Positions 16,189-25,526 of a stretch of 64,000 nt of DNA are shown here, in pieces. Numbering within the stretch: position 1 is the stretch's first letter; every line of letters starts with the position of its first letter. The position numbers were made by a program, and so were the translations under genes. Source of the stretch: Sphingobium sp. MI1205 (GTDB lineage Bacteria; Pseudomonadota; Alphaproteobacteria; Sphingomonadales; Sphingomonadaceae); contig NZ_CP005188.1 in the NCBI RefSeq assembly GCF_001563285.1, forward strand, positions 1,865,501 to 1,929,500, given 5' to 3'. The notes beneath the pieces are model-generated. The model saw only the letters and a list, made by a program, of their open reading frames with translations, was not told where the DNA came from and did no database searches.

Positions 16189-16665
16189 TCAGAGCCGCTT
16201 CATCATCCTGGCCCGGACGCTCTCGATCCATTGCGCCGGGTTGCTATGGTGGTCGAGGCACTCCTGCGATCGCGCGAATACCCTCTCGGTATCCGGCTCG
16301 ATCATATCGAGCGCGTCGCCATATTCGGGGTGATGCGCGCCTTTAGGCTCGGCGCTTATGATCCCAGGCTCGCCGCGATCTGCGATGAAGAGCGGATATC
16401 GGTTTTCCAACAGCACAAGCGTAACCTCGACCGAGCTATCCTCGATCTGGAGGCAGGGCGGGCTTTCACCCGGATCGAAGATCATGCGAATGCATTCCCC
16501 GATGTCGGGATCGTCCTCGGTCCCGTACATCTCCTCGAAGTCGCCCTGATCGGCTGTGCCGTTCTGCTCCTCGTAGGTCCCGTATGCGTGCTGCCAGAGC
16601 TCCTTGGCGTCGAACACCTCGACATGGAGGGTGACGCGTGCGTTGATGCGTTCCGCCATGATCAT
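16189..16665 (-). CDS. Acidic hypothetical protein
   Basis: A 158-residue acidic protein (YGTEDDPDIGECIRM and similar stretches) beginning with a beta segment (INARVTLHVEVFDAKELW). The ATG at 16665 is used because it overlaps the previous stop as ATGA. No domain is recognised. It and the next gene upstream form a tight pair. Confidence 0.6.
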   Translation of the reverse strand: MIMAERINARVTLHVEVFDAKELWQHAYGTYEEQNGTADQGDFEEMYGTEDDPDIGECIRMIFDPGESPPCLQIEDSSVEVTLVLLENRYPLFIADRGEPGIISAEPKGAHHPEYGDALDMIEPDTERVFARSQECLDHHSNPAQWIESVRARMMKRL

Positions 16666-17198
16666 GCTCCTGCCCGCAAGGTTTGCAGCGTCTCCTTCAT
16701 GAGCCACCGGGTCGAGCCGCCGAATATCTCGGTATCGGTGACGACATAGTAGCCGCCTCCGAAACCGTCAGCGATGTCCTTGTCGGCCACCTCCGCCCAT
16801 TGAAAGCCGAACGGCAGCGCGGATTTGCAGACTTTCTGGATCAGCGATGCGAGGGCCGGAACGTCGGCTTCATGGCCGCTGATGAACGCGAACTGTGTCT
16901 TGGCCTCCGGGTCGCCTTGAATGATGAGATCGGCATCGAACTCGGGAAAGCCCGGATCCGACCAGAGATCGAGAAAGTCCGCGAAAGGATCTTCCTCCTC
17001 CGGTTTGTTCGGGAAGGTGTTCCTGAATCCCTCGCTAAGCGACGCGTAATAGGTCTTCACCGCTTGCATCCCGTTAGACGAGAGTTCGGCGAAGTCGCTG
17101 GACAGTTGGGTCGATACGGCGAAGCATTCCTTGAGCAGGATTGCTTCCTGCGGCATCAGCGGAATGGCGAACGCCGTTTGCAGATAGTGATTGGCCAT
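16662..17198 (-). CDS. Hypothetical protein
   Basis: A 178-residue acidic soluble protein. It includes EEEDPFADFLDLWSDPGFP and a C-terminal GFGGGYYVVTDTEIFGG segment. It is not recognised. It is translationally coupled to the gene at 16189-16665 and follows the DUF1419 gene after 43 bp. Confidence 0.6.
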   Translation of the reverse strand: MANHYLQTAFAIPLMPQEAILLKECFAVSTQLSSDFAELSSNGMQAVKTYYASLSEGFRNTFPNKPEEEDPFADFLDLWSDPGFPEFDADLIIQGDPEAKTQFAFISGHEADVPALASLIQKVCKSALPFGFQWAEVADKDIADGFGGGYYVVTDTEIFGGSTRWLMKETLQTLRAGA

Positions 17199-17241
17199 CT
17201 TTCAGCTCCTGGATGGAAAGGATGGAACAGCACCCGGCAGG

Positions 17242-17832
17242 CTAGATCGCCGGCCCGGACGGCAGCCGGTGGTCGATCTCATCATCGGTAAGGCGTTCGA
17301 GCAGTTTCAAAGCGGAACCGCCGTCCGGTTCACAAATGACGATCGTGCGTTTGCCCCGGTCTTCCGGGGGCCACGCATCGGGATCGGCCTCGCCTGCAAG
17401 ACCACGAAAATCAGCGTGCGTGCGCGACCAGATCAGTTCGAGCTTCTGCTCGCGGTTCATGCCCCGAGCGGCGGCTGTCTCATGGGCTATGATTGCCGCC
17501 CGCATCGCGTCGGGGCTATGGCGATCTCCAAGATTGCAATAACCGGTAAACCAGCGCTTGCGTCCGATCGTGATGGCGAAGAAGACCGAACCGACGAAAC
17601 CGGCCTTGAGTTCAGACCAGGCGAACATCCCGGCGCGCATGAAGAGCGGCGGCAGTTCCCCGAGCATGGATTCGTAGGATTCGAGTTCAATCTCGAACCA
17701 TGTATTCTCAAATGCCTTCCCCGAAATGCGATCCTCGAACGGGCAATCGGGAACGCGGTTGAACAGTTCGAACATCTGCTCGCGCGTCGCGACGCCGTCG
17801 AAAATCTTCCTGAATGGCAGAGCCTGGGTCAT
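17242..17832 (-). CDS. DUF1419 domain protein
   Basis: A 196-residue protein matching remembered DUF1419 features: a start with FRKIFDGVATREQMFELFNR, then a W-F-E-I segment, PPLFMRAGMFAWSELKAGFV, then RKRWFTGYCNL, MNREQKLELIWSRTHADFRG. The family is of unknown function and is found on rhizobial and sphingomonad plasmids and ICEs. The ATG at 17832 begins the conserved region; an in-frame ATG 15 or more nt upstream is possible. The gene is complete. Confidence 0.75.
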   Translation of the reverse strand: MTQALPFRKIFDGVATREQMFELFNRVPDCPFEDRISGKAFENTWFEIELESYESMLGELPPLFMRAGMFAWSELKAGFVGSVFFAITIGRKRWFTGYCNLGDRHSPDAMRAAIIAHETAAARGMNREQKLELIWSRTHADFRGLAGEADPDAWPPEDRGKRTIVICEPDGGSALKLLERLTDDEIDHRLPSGPAI

Positions 17833-17906
17833 GGGACGATTCCTCATGGACATGGCGTGCCGCGGCGCGCGTGATGACGCGCCGGGCAGGCCGGAAAGAG
17901 AATGGG

Positions 17907-19607
17907 TTATTCGGCGGCGCTGAGAGCGGCCTCGTCGTCATTGTCCGCGAAGCTGGCCTCGACCAGATAATTGACAGCCTGCATCCGGATTGCCCGATCC
18001 TTGGGGATCAGCCAGGCGACATGCTCGCGGATCGCCTCGCGGACTCGTTCGAGGACCGCGGCATCTTCGCCGAGCAGCAACATGTTCGCGGTAAAGCGCG
18101 CCTGCATGTCGAATGCCGCCTGCTGGGTATGATAGCTGTCGGCATCACAATCGTCGACGTGGTAGAAGCAGGCGGCTTCGAGCAGCCAGGCGAGTTCGCT
18201 GGGTGTGATCGTACAGTCGGCGCTGAGCAGGATGGCGACGTTCTCCAATTCGGTCGAGCAGTCATCGGGAACGATCAGCACATCCGCAGGCAGCGAGAGG
18301 ATTTCGGCAGGTTCCTCGGAAACGGCTGACGCCTGCATGGCGATTTCGAGTTCGATCGCGTCGACGCGCCCGGAGACCAGGACCTGCGACAGCTGCGTAT
18401 CAGCCGCATAGTCGAAGACGTCGCCCTCGCCCCGGTCGACCCGGAAGGACCATCCGAGCACGCGCGGAAGTTGATCATACCAGGCGTATCCCGCGAAATC
18501 GTCGACGGGCTCGACCGGGGTCGCGCCGTGCAATTGTCCCGACGCGAGGGCGCGCGCGGCGCACTGCTCGATATGGGCCTGGTCGGTCGGCATCAGGATC
18601 ATCGGTTCACCCGCCACCCGCTCGCCGAACATGGTGCTATCCGCTTCCGCGGTGCGCGGCGTCCAGGCCGAGAGCCAGGGCGCGGCTTCAGGGAGGAACA
18701 CGCCGAGCGCCTTGGCCCGCAGCCAATGGGCATGGGACAGCCGATGGTGACCCTTGTGGGCGATAGTGCGGAAGATCGCCGCCTCGCAGGCCTCGTGCAA
18801 CGCCTCGAGCGCGGGCCCCTGCACCATTTCCTTGCGTGCAGGTAGCACGAGTTGCAGGTGGCCTGCATCTATGATGTCGACCTTGGCATACCAGCCAGGA
18901 TCTCCATCCCCGTCATGGATATGCGGCAGCCGGCAAGGCACCGTGAGACCATGGAAGTTGATCCGCGCCAATTCGCGTGGAACATGAATGGTGTCGCTGT
19001 AGATGCCGATGTTGCACCCGTTCCATTTCTCGACGCGCGCCGCACCGGCGAGGAAGCTTTCGTGGGGTTGCCTCTTGCCGTCGAGCCAGACCGGCACCGG
19101 GCAGAAGCGCGCGGCGTCCTTCACTGCCTGCTCGAGTGCGTTCACCCAGTCTTCGGCCATGTCGACCTCGATCTCGGTGCCCTTGTCGATGGCCGTCGGC
19201 GCAAGATCGAGCGGCATGCCGCTTTCCCAGGCGTCGGGGGTGATGGTCACCTGCCAGGCCGCGTCCAGTTCGGCCGCGTGGGAACGGACCGTGACATGGC
19301 GCCCCGCAAGGCTGAATACGCCCATGCCCGCTGGATCTTCGGATCGGGCGATCTTCTCATCCCAACCGGAGTCGCCCAGCGTCAGGAACTTGACCGGATC
19401 GGCGATGCCGCACCCGTCGTCACGAATACGCAGCACAGGCCCCCGATCGCTCTCGATCCGGGAAATATCGATCCGGGTGGCGCCAGCCCGGCGTGCGTTC
19501 TGGATGGCCTCGATGAGACACGCAGAGACCGATCCGTCAAAAAACCTTGTGATCCTTGTCAGCAGGGAATCTCCGACCGTGGTTTGGATAGTGGTGGGGA
19601 AAGTCAT
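17907..19607 (-). CDS. GHKL-type ATPase (Hsp90/MutL-like ATP-binding protein)
   Basis: A 566-residue protein with an N-terminal GHKL ATP-binding fold: N-box EAIQNARRAGA (E33, N37), G1 DDGCGI (63-68) and G2 GMGVFS (94-99). The remaining 400 residues are not recognised, so the client or partner is unknown. Proteins of this design (Hsp90, MutL, MORC) use ATP to close on a partner. The start at 19607 gives the natural N-terminus. A G4-type G-rich tract lies at 19644-19664. There is no catalytic histidine-kinase domain. Confidence 0.78.
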   Translation of the reverse strand: MTFPTTIQTTVGDSLLTRITRFFDGSVSACLIEAIQNARRAGATRIDISRIESDRGPVLRIRDDGCGIADPVKFLTLGDSGWDEKIARSEDPAGMGVFSLAGRHVTVRSHAAELDAAWQVTITPDAWESGMPLDLAPTAIDKGTEIEVDMAEDWVNALEQAVKDAARFCPVPVWLDGKRQPHESFLAGAARVEKWNGCNIGIYSDTIHVPRELARINFHGLTVPCRLPHIHDGDGDPGWYAKVDIIDAGHLQLVLPARKEMVQGPALEALHEACEAAIFRTIAHKGHHRLSHAHWLRAKALGVFLPEAAPWLSAWTPRTAEADSTMFGERVAGEPMILMPTDQAHIEQCAARALASGQLHGATPVEPVDDFAGYAWYDQLPRVLGWSFRVDRGEGDVFDYAADTQLSQVLVSGRVDAIELEIAMQASAVSEEPAEILSLPADVLIVPDDCSTELENVAILLSADCTITPSELAWLLEAACFYHVDDCDADSYHTQQAAFDMQARFTANMLLLGEDAAVLERVREAIREHVAWLIPKDRAIRMQAVNYLVEASFADNDDEAALSAAE

Positions 19608-19643
19608 GTGAGTCTCCGGAAATGCAGCGATCTCATCGTCGCT

Positions 19644-19664
19644 CCCACATCCCGCCCCCTCCCC
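19644..19664 (-). promoter_or_regulatory. G-quadruplex-type leader tract (GHKL gene)
   Basis: On the coding strand four runs (GGGG, GGGGG, GGG, GGG) are separated by A, C and ATGT, a canonical G4 pattern, 37-57 nt upstream of the start. Confidence 0.45.
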
Positions 19665-19755
19665 TTCATGGCGCAATTGCGCGGTCGAGACGCGGGAAGT
19701 CGACGGAATCCTGCGATCGAGGAATGGGCGAAAATGGGATCGGCTGACCGGGCAG

Positions 19756-20196
19756 TCAGGCGGCGATGCGCCGATAGACGGACTCTCCGTTGGAGAAGCT
19801 GCCCAGACGGACAAGCGTCGCGAACCGCTGCTCGAATTTTGGCCCGATCCGGTCGAACCATTGTTCTGCCAGCCCTTCCCGGCCGGCGTCGATGTCGTTC
19901 CGCAAAACCACCCAGTATGCGATGCAGCCACAATATTCCGAAATGCCGAAGCGGGCATAGCCGTTCATGGCGACAATCCGGTCTTCACGGTCGATCCAGC
20001 CGTCATGGGACCATGCCGAAGGATAGAGTGCGAGCACCTGCTCTCGAAAATCCGCGACGATGAAGTCCCAATCGTCCTGTGCGGCAAGTTCATCGAAATG
20101 GCGGGTGTCAGGATCGTCATCGTCCTCGATCCAGCCCGCGTCCCACTGTGCGAACGCGACATGCGCTCCGCTGGGATAGGATACCGAGCGCCCCAT
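19756..20196 (-). CDS. Hypothetical protein
   Basis: A 146-residue acidic protein (DAGWIEDDDDPDTRHFDEL) with a conserved-looking central segment WIDREDRIVAMNGYARFG and CGCIAYWVVL. I have an impression of similar proteins on rhizobial plasmids but no function. It lies 2 bp after the next gene in the operon, with which it is surely co-transcribed. Confidence 0.6.
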   Translation of the reverse strand: MGRSVSYPSGAHVAFAQWDAGWIEDDDDPDTRHFDELAAQDDWDFIVADFREQVLALYPSAWSHDGWIDREDRIVAMNGYARFGISEYCGCIAYWVVLRNDIDAGREGLAEQWFDRIGPKFEQRFATLVRLGSFSNGESVYRRIAA

Positions 20197-20198
20197 GA

Positions 20199-20717
20199 TC
20201 AGTTCCCCTCGTCGGCAGACGGCCGCCATGCGGGCGGCTGGGCGGTGACTGGTTCGTCGGTCGGAGCACGATCGGGATCTTTCGGCACGGGTTCCGGCCT
20301 GATCGTGGGATGAGCAGGATCGGACCAGTCGATATGATCGATGATCCAGCCTGGCACGTAATCCCAATCGAAAGACAGATCGTAACTGTCGGCAACCACG
20401 CTCCACGCCGCCTCGACCGCGCTGGTCCAACCCACGACTGTCAACCGCAGGTCAGCTGTGCCGACCGCATTGCAGGTTCCGCAGATGGCCAGCGCCAAGG
20501 CGATGGCGCCCGGGTCTGAACTGGGATGATCGCGCAATGTCAGCACAGCCTCCCAGAGGCAGGCAGCGGTCTCAAGAGCGGATTCGACACTGGCCGTCGG
20601 CATGACGCGGCGTTGGGTTTCCGCAGCGGGCACGATCTCAGCCTGTGCGAAAACGCTGCGCGGCTGGACCGCAATCCGTGATGGCTCTGCGGGCCGGGAA
20701 GAGACGCCGGTTTTCAT
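20199..20717 (-). CDS. Hypothetical protein
   Basis: A 172-residue protein with a Pro-rich C-terminus (PVPKDPDRAPTDEPV), a central helical part and a Trp-rich segment (DWDYVPGWIIDHIDW). It is unrecognised. Its ATG overlaps the stop of the DUF3560 gene by 4 bp, so it is translated as part of the same unit. Confidence 0.6.
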   Translation of the reverse strand: MKTGVSSRPAEPSRIAVQPRSVFAQAEIVPAAETQRRVMPTASVESALETAACLWEAVLTLRDHPSSDPGAIALALAICGTCNAVGTADLRLTVVGWTSAVEAAWSVVADSYDLSFDWDYVPGWIIDHIDWSDPAHPTIRPEPVPKDPDRAPTDEPVTAQPPAWRPSADEGN

Positions 20718-22195
20718 GCTGCGGCCTCCTCGGCCGCGGCATGGCGGGCATCGGCTTCCAGAGCGTCGAGGTCGATCGGCAACGGCTTGCCCGGTTTGTC
20801 GGTGATGACGACGACGGCGTCCGGCTGGTACATTTGGAGGCCGAGCCCAGCGATACGGATGCGGGCGACAGGCTCGCCGGACCGCACGCGCTCATGCCCC
20901 TGCCATTTCATTCGCACGGGGCGACCGTCGGCAGCTATCTCCACCGTTTTGAACACGTCATAGTCGCCCTTTGAATTAGCCGAATAAAAGGCCTGCTCCG
21001 TCTCACGGACTTCGTTGGGCTTGGCAGCACTTTGCTTGCCCTTGCGGGCTGCGATCATGCGCAGGTTCCATATCTCCTGAAGTTGTTCGGCCTGCTCGCG
21101 CGATGGATTGATCAGCGGTACTGTGCCCGGCTTACCCGCCCGGCGAGCCTTTCTCTCCGGCACGGTGTAGCCGCAAGCCTGCATCAGGTCGCGCCAGTCA
21201 TCCTGGTTCAGTTCAAGAGAGGATGCCGACGCGATATGCGCCGGAAGCGGAACCGGGCTTTCGAGCCGGAAACGGCCCGCAGCGATCACGGTGCATTTGG
21301 GGCTTTCGGCGCCATGCTCGCGGGCAAAGGCCTGGATGATGACCGGGGTGAACTCGCCATCATAGCGAGGCACATCGCCCAGCATGGAACGCTCGAACGC
21401 GAGCCGGTGCAGGATGTGCTCGATCCAGCGGCGGCGGTTGGGGCCATTGACGGTGACCATTGCCCCGTCGATGCACTGTTGCCGTGCGTCGCCGGGCGCG
21501 ATCTCGCCCTTGTCGACCTTGTAGTAGAGATCATAGCCCGACCAGAGTTCACGGGAATCCCTGTTGCGGAGCGCGTCGCGGATCTGTTCGTCGGTCGTGA
21601 TTTCGTCCCAGATCGCCAGTGCCGTATGGGCTCTATTGATGCCGCGCTGAAAGTCTCGCAGCTCTGCCAGCAAAGTCTTGATCCGGTTGGCGCGGACGCG
21701 CGGGTCATTCTTCCTGCTGGCGTAATGCTCGGCGCTGCTGGCGCGGCCGAGCCAGTAGCCTGCCGCTTTTTCCGCCTTTACGGACGCCGTCATGGCCGAG
21801 TGCATGCGTTCCTGGGTCTTGCGCGCCCCACGTTCGCTATGATGGCCGACCAGGATCGGCTGGCCCATATAGAAGGCCTGCGACAGTTCGTCTGCGCGGC
21901 GTGCGAAGGCGTTGGATTGCGCATGGCGCTTGTCTGCAAGATCTTCGAGCCGTTCAGCTTTCATCGCGGCGCGCTCGGCCAGGGTCATCTCTTCCGCCTC
22001 GATCTCGCCAGCCAGTTTGATGGCCAGGTCCTCGCGTTGCGGAGTCCACCTGGGAGCGACGAAAAGCTCCTGCTTCGGAGCCCATTTGAATCCGGCCTCC
22101 TTGACCTGTGCATAGGTTTCCGCATCGAGGCGCGATGACGCGTAAATGCGGATCTTGTTGTCCTCTGGACTATAGGTTGCGGTAAAGCTGATCAT
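20714..22195 (-). CDS. DUF3560 domain protein
   Basis: A 493-residue protein beginning ISFTATYSPEDNKIRIYA, with the DUF3560 pattern of a small N-terminal beta domain (GFKWAPKQELFVAPRW) followed by a long charged helical section (EEMTLAERAAMKAERLEDLA, a coiled coil at about 85-115). DUF3560 proteins are common on plasmids and ICEs of proteobacteria and their function is unknown. The ATG at 22195 is used; an upstream frame is open but not protein-like. The C-terminus is acidic. Confidence 0.75.
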   Translation of the reverse strand: MISFTATYSPEDNKIRIYASSRLDAETYAQVKEAGFKWAPKQELFVAPRWTPQREDLAIKLAGEIEAEEMTLAERAAMKAERLEDLADKRHAQSNAFARRADELSQAFYMGQPILVGHHSERGARKTQERMHSAMTASVKAEKAAGYWLGRASSAEHYASRKNDPRVRANRIKTLLAELRDFQRGINRAHTALAIWDEITTDEQIRDALRNRDSRELWSGYDLYYKVDKGEIAPGDARQQCIDGAMVTVNGPNRRRWIEHILHRLAFERSMLGDVPRYDGEFTPVIIQAFAREHGAESPKCTVIAAGRFRLESPVPLPAHIASASSLELNQDDWRDLMQACGYTVPERKARRAGKPGTVPLINPSREQAEQLQEIWNLRMIAARKGKQSAAKPNEVRETEQAFYSANSKGDYDVFKTVEIAADGRPVRMKWQGHERVRSGEPVARIRIAGLGLQMYQPDAVVVITDKPGKPLPIDLDALEADARHAAAEEAAA

Positions 22196-22326
22196 CGATC
22201 GTCCTTTCGAGGGCCCCGCGGTCATCAGATTTCGGGGCGAAGCGGTGCATCTGTGTTCCCCGGAATCATGAAGCCCGGCGCGATGGCCGGGCTTCATGGA
22301 AAACAAGGAATGTCGGTGTCGGGGAG

Positions 22327-22521
22327 CTATTCGCGCAGGTCTCCGGCGGCGAGATCGCCAATCCAGGAGGCCCCCTCCTCGAAATCGGCGTCGTCATCTT
22401 CGACCAGGGCGGCGAGCGCGACAGCGCCCGTGCGGCCGAGCTGACCGAGACGCTGAATGGCGGCATAGGCAACCGGAGCGAGCTGCTCTGCGGTTGCGGT
22501 ATCGATATCGGAAGTGGTCAT
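22327..22521 (-). CDS. Small acidic hypothetical protein (64 aa)
   Basis: A 64-residue acidic protein from ATG 22521. It has a helical segment (QRLGQLGRTGAVALAALV) and an acidic tail (EDDDADFEEGASWIGDL). No family is recognised. The 131 bp before the DUF3560 start hold no other gene. Confidence 0.5.
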   Translation of the reverse strand: MTTSDIDTATAEQLAPVAYAAIQRLGQLGRTGAVALAALVEDDDADFEEGASWIGDLAAGDLRE

Positions 22522-22688
22522 GCAGAAATTCTCCAGATTGTAGAGGGCTGCGGTCGGAAACGACCCGCAAGGGGTCATGCGATCCGGCGCGTCCGACCAG
22601 TCGCACCAGGATTTCTAGGTGGCCGGCTCAACCGCCATTTCAGGCGAATTCGACGCCGACCTCATTCACCGCGGGTTTCCGCTAACGC

Positions 22689-23450
22689 TCATGGCAGGCA
22701 TTCCGCCGTCATCTGCTTCGTGGCTCGGTGGTCCGCAGCATTGGCTGCATCGAGGCGGGCTATCCATTCCGGATCAATGCAGGCGCCCTCAACTGCCCAA
22801 CAGCTGACGGATGCGGAGACGGGATCGCCATTGTCCTGTGGGACCATGAGGAGGCCGTCGGGATCGGCGCCCTCGACATCGTAATCGACAATGCGCACCG
22901 TGATCGGCCGGTCGGCGACGACACCCTGAACAAGACCGCCATCAAGCGTGATGACGATATTGGCTTCGAGAGGGAGCTGCTCGGCGCCATTGATCCGCAT
23001 GCAAAGATCCTCGATCTCGTCCGGGTTCAGTGGTTCGTGTCGGCCGAGATTGCTGGCAATGTCAGGATCGGACCCACAGTGGCGTCGCTGGTGGTCGCGC
23101 AACGCGGCAAGCACGGTCGAGAGTTGCCGATCGTTAAGTGCGAGAACCGATATCCCCTGGAGTTCGGCCTTTTCGATCCACACATTGAAGCCTGCGGTTT
23201 CGGCGAGATCATCGGGGTCTATGTCGGCAATTTCGATGCTCTGTGCGGTGAGGTGGCGGAATTGCACGCCGACCAGCCCCAATTGCCAGCTGCTCGTATC
23301 GACTGGCGGCAAGCCCTCGGCATCGAGGTCGGCGCGGAGCTGGTTCACCATATCGGTCGCGGCGATCTGTGCTTCGTGTTCGCTGGCGTGATAGCTCGCG
23401 ATCTTCGACGGTGCTGAGAAGTGCGTTCCGTTGGCGACGAAAATATCCAT
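22689..23450 (-). CDS. Hypothetical protein
   Basis: A 253-residue acidic soluble protein. The start (MDIFVANGTHFSAPSKIASY) and a segment QGISVLALNDRQLSTVLAAL are clear coding features. No domain is recognised. It contains several beta-type stretches such as RPITVRIVDYDVEG. It is separated by 43 bp from the next gene upstream. Confidence 0.6.
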   Translation of the reverse strand: MDIFVANGTHFSAPSKIASYHASEHEAQIAATDMVNQLRADLDAEGLPPVDTSSWQLGLVGVQFRHLTAQSIEIADIDPDDLAETAGFNVWIEKAELQGISVLALNDRQLSTVLAALRDHQRRHCGSDPDIASNLGRHEPLNPDEIEDLCMRINGAEQLPLEANIVITLDGGLVQGVVADRPITVRIVDYDVEGADPDGLLMVPQDNGDPVSASVSCWAVEGACIDPEWIARLDAANAADHRATKQMTAECLP

Positions 23451-23493
23451 GTCGAATTCTCCGGGTAATGTGGATGCGGGATCGGTGCGCGCA

Positions 23494-23955
23494 TCAGGCG
23501 GCGCAGCGGCCAGCGTCCTGACGAAGGCCGAGATCGAAGGCGGTGAGGTTGCCGTATTTCGGCTCGAGACGATCGAAAGCGGACGTCAGGTCGTCGATGT
23601 CGATCCAGGTGAAGGCGTCGCCGGGATCGGAGTCGAGCTGGAAGACGATGGGTGTGAAGGCCGCGGTCATCTCCGGGAAGCTGGCCTGGATGATCAAGGT
23701 TTCGATCCGGCGCCCGAGGGCGGCAATGCCGGAGGCGAACTCCGCTCGCTCGGCATGCGCCATCGTGAAATAGCGGTCGGGCGCCAGCAACGGTGCGATA
23801 CGGACGCATGGGAGACGCCCGACATGTTGTGGCCCGGCAACCGTGCCGGTCAGTGCCCGGCGTTCGGCCGTGACCTTGTCGGCGGGGACCAGCGCGCGAT
23901 AGGCATAGTGCGGCAGCGTCCCCGCGATGCGGGAACGGGTGACGATGATTTCCAT
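23494..23955 (-). CDS. Hypothetical protein
   Basis: A 153-residue protein with a beta-rich start (MEIIVTRSRIAGTLPHYAYR) and a C-terminal segment FTWIDIDDLTSAFDRLEPKY. No known motif is seen. The start is 11 bp after the stop of the 215-residue gene, so they are probably co-transcribed. Confidence 0.58.
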   Translation of the reverse strand: MEIIVTRSRIAGTLPHYAYRALVPADKVTAERRALTGTVAGPQHVGRLPCVRIAPLLAPDRYFTMAHAERAEFASGIAALGRRIETLIIQASFPEMTAAFTPIVFQLDSDPGDAFTWIDIDDLTSAFDRLEPKYGNLTAFDLGLRQDAGRCAA

Positions 23956-23966
23956 GGTGACTGTCC

Positions 23967-24614
23967 TCAGGCGAAGAGCCGGGTCGCAGCGGCGTCCGGT
24001 TGGGGAAGATCGAGATCGCGGCGGATACGTTCAGCGAGCCTGGCAGGCTCGATCAGTTCCGCTACGGAAGCGAAATGGTTGCGGCCACCGACATAGTCCT
24101 TGGTCCCCGAGCAGGTGCGGAACATGACCTCGTAGCCCGGTCCCATGCAGCCCAGATCGAACTGGATATAGAGATGAGCGGCATGAATCGTAATTTCGCC
24201 CGAGCAGGCGATACCCGCCATGTTGGAACGCAACTCGAATTGCCCGCGTTCGAGACCGAGCGCCTTGGCGAGCCGCGTCATCGCCTTGCGGCCCTGTTTG
24301 TGAAAAATGGCCTTCGCGTCGCTGTCATAGTCGACGCCGCGTCGCGCCAGCGTCACCAGGATCGGCGTGCGTTCGACAGCGCCGACGGCTTCGACGCAAG
24401 CACGGCGCAACTCGGCCTGGGACGGACGGTTCTCGGTCGCAATGTTGCCGAGATGACGCGCCAGCAGCAGAACCGCCGGATCGCACTCCGCATCGACCTG
24501 GTTGCGATGGCACTCGTCGATTGCCTGGATCAGGACGTTCAGCCCTCCGGCAAGCGTGGTCAGCGCGGAAGGGTCGAGCGCCTGTTGAAAGCGAAACGCG
24601 GCGTCATAGGACAT
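23967..24614 (-). CDS. Hypothetical protein
   Basis: A 215-residue soluble protein, mostly helical at the N-terminus with several Arg-rich helices, and a C-terminal FDLGCMGPGYEVMFRTCSG segment. It is not recognised. A strongly G-rich tract precedes the gene, 47-65 nt before the ATG. Confidence 0.6.
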   Translation of the reverse strand: MSYDAAFRFQQALDPSALTTLAGGLNVLIQAIDECHRNQVDAECDPAVLLLARHLGNIATENRPSQAELRRACVEAVGAVERTPILVTLARRGVDYDSDAKAIFHKQGRKAMTRLAKALGLERGQFELRSNMAGIACSGEITIHAAHLYIQFDLGCMGPGYEVMFRTCSGTKDYVGGRNHFASVAELIEPARLAERIRRDLDLPQPDAAATRLFA

Positions 24615-24660
24615 GAGGTTCTACTCCTGGGGCCTGGGCGCATCCACACGCCCGCCTCAA

Positions 24661-24679
24661 TCTCTCCCCCCTCCCCCTC
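24661..24679 (-). promoter_or_regulatory. G-rich leader tract
   Basis: GAGGGGGAGGGGGGAGAGA on the coding strand, between two genes and 47-65 nt before the start at 24614. Confidence 0.42.
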
Positions 24680-24689
24680 GATCAGACCG

Positions 24690-25385
24690 TCACCATTCGT
24701 AACAGGGGAGCCGATCGGTCGTGGAAGCATCACGGTCCAGGATCAGGTAGTTGCAGCCCAGTCCTCGCGCGAATGTCAGCGCATGGAAGAGATCAGCCGG
24801 TATTTCCGATTTATCCCCGAACGAGGACGGAGCCGTGGCTATGACCCAGCCATAATGGGTATCGGCTATGCTGACGGGACGGTGGCACGGATCGAGTGTA
24901 ATCCATTCGTCGATCTTTTCCGTCGTCGGCCATGATATATGGCTGGAGGACAAGGCGATATAGTTCCCGATCTCGAGGCGTTCGGGATCATAGCCGAAGT
25001 CGGGATCGATCCATTCCATGCGGCTGGTCAGCTGGTCTTCGGGATGGAGGTTGAAATAGTCGCGTATCACCATGGCATCGTCGAGGGACCCCGGATCGCG
25101 GCTGTCGTTGATTTCGCCCCATTGTGAGCGGCAGAAGGTCGCGACCTGCACCTGCAGCCCTCGATAACTGACCGCGACGACATTGGTGGTTCCGTGGCCA
25201 TGCCCGATCGTGGCGAGATAGACGGGAATGGACCAGGCCACGGGCGCCCGGTCGATCGATAAAATTGCGGTATCGAGGTCGGCGATGATCTCCGCAATGT
25301 CGGCGTCCCCTTCGGCATGGGAGGCCAGCGCAGCCCTGGCGCGCGCCAGCAAATCGAGGTGCATGGATCGCGGATGATCTTTCAT
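24690..25385 (-). CDS. Hypothetical protein
   Basis: A 231-residue acidic protein from ATG 25385, chosen because AAGGAG stands 8 nt before it (an in-frame ATG at 25403 is possible). It has a helical start (DLLARARAALASHA), then beta segments (GTTNVVAVSYRGLQVQVATF, YGWVIATAPSS), and looks globular. It is not recognised. Confidence 0.58.
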   Translation of the reverse strand: MKDHPRSMHLDLLARARAALASHAEGDADIAEIIADLDTAILSIDRAPVAWSIPVYLATIGHGHGTTNVVAVSYRGLQVQVATFCRSQWGEINDSRDPGSLDDAMVIRDYFNLHPEDQLTSRMEWIDPDFGYDPERLEIGNYIALSSSHISWPTTEKIDEWITLDPCHRPVSIADTHYGWVIATAPSSFGDKSEIPADLFHALTFARGLGCNYLILDRDASTTDRLPCYEW

Positions 25386-25526
25386 CACAATCTCCTTCTT
25401 CATGGGTGATTGAATAATTGCGCGGAGATCGCGCCCGGTCGTGGTCGCGGGATCCGCAACGCCGGGGGACATCAGCGGCTTGGGCATGCCGATGGTCTTC
25501 TCGATTTCATTGTCGCAATGCCAGGC

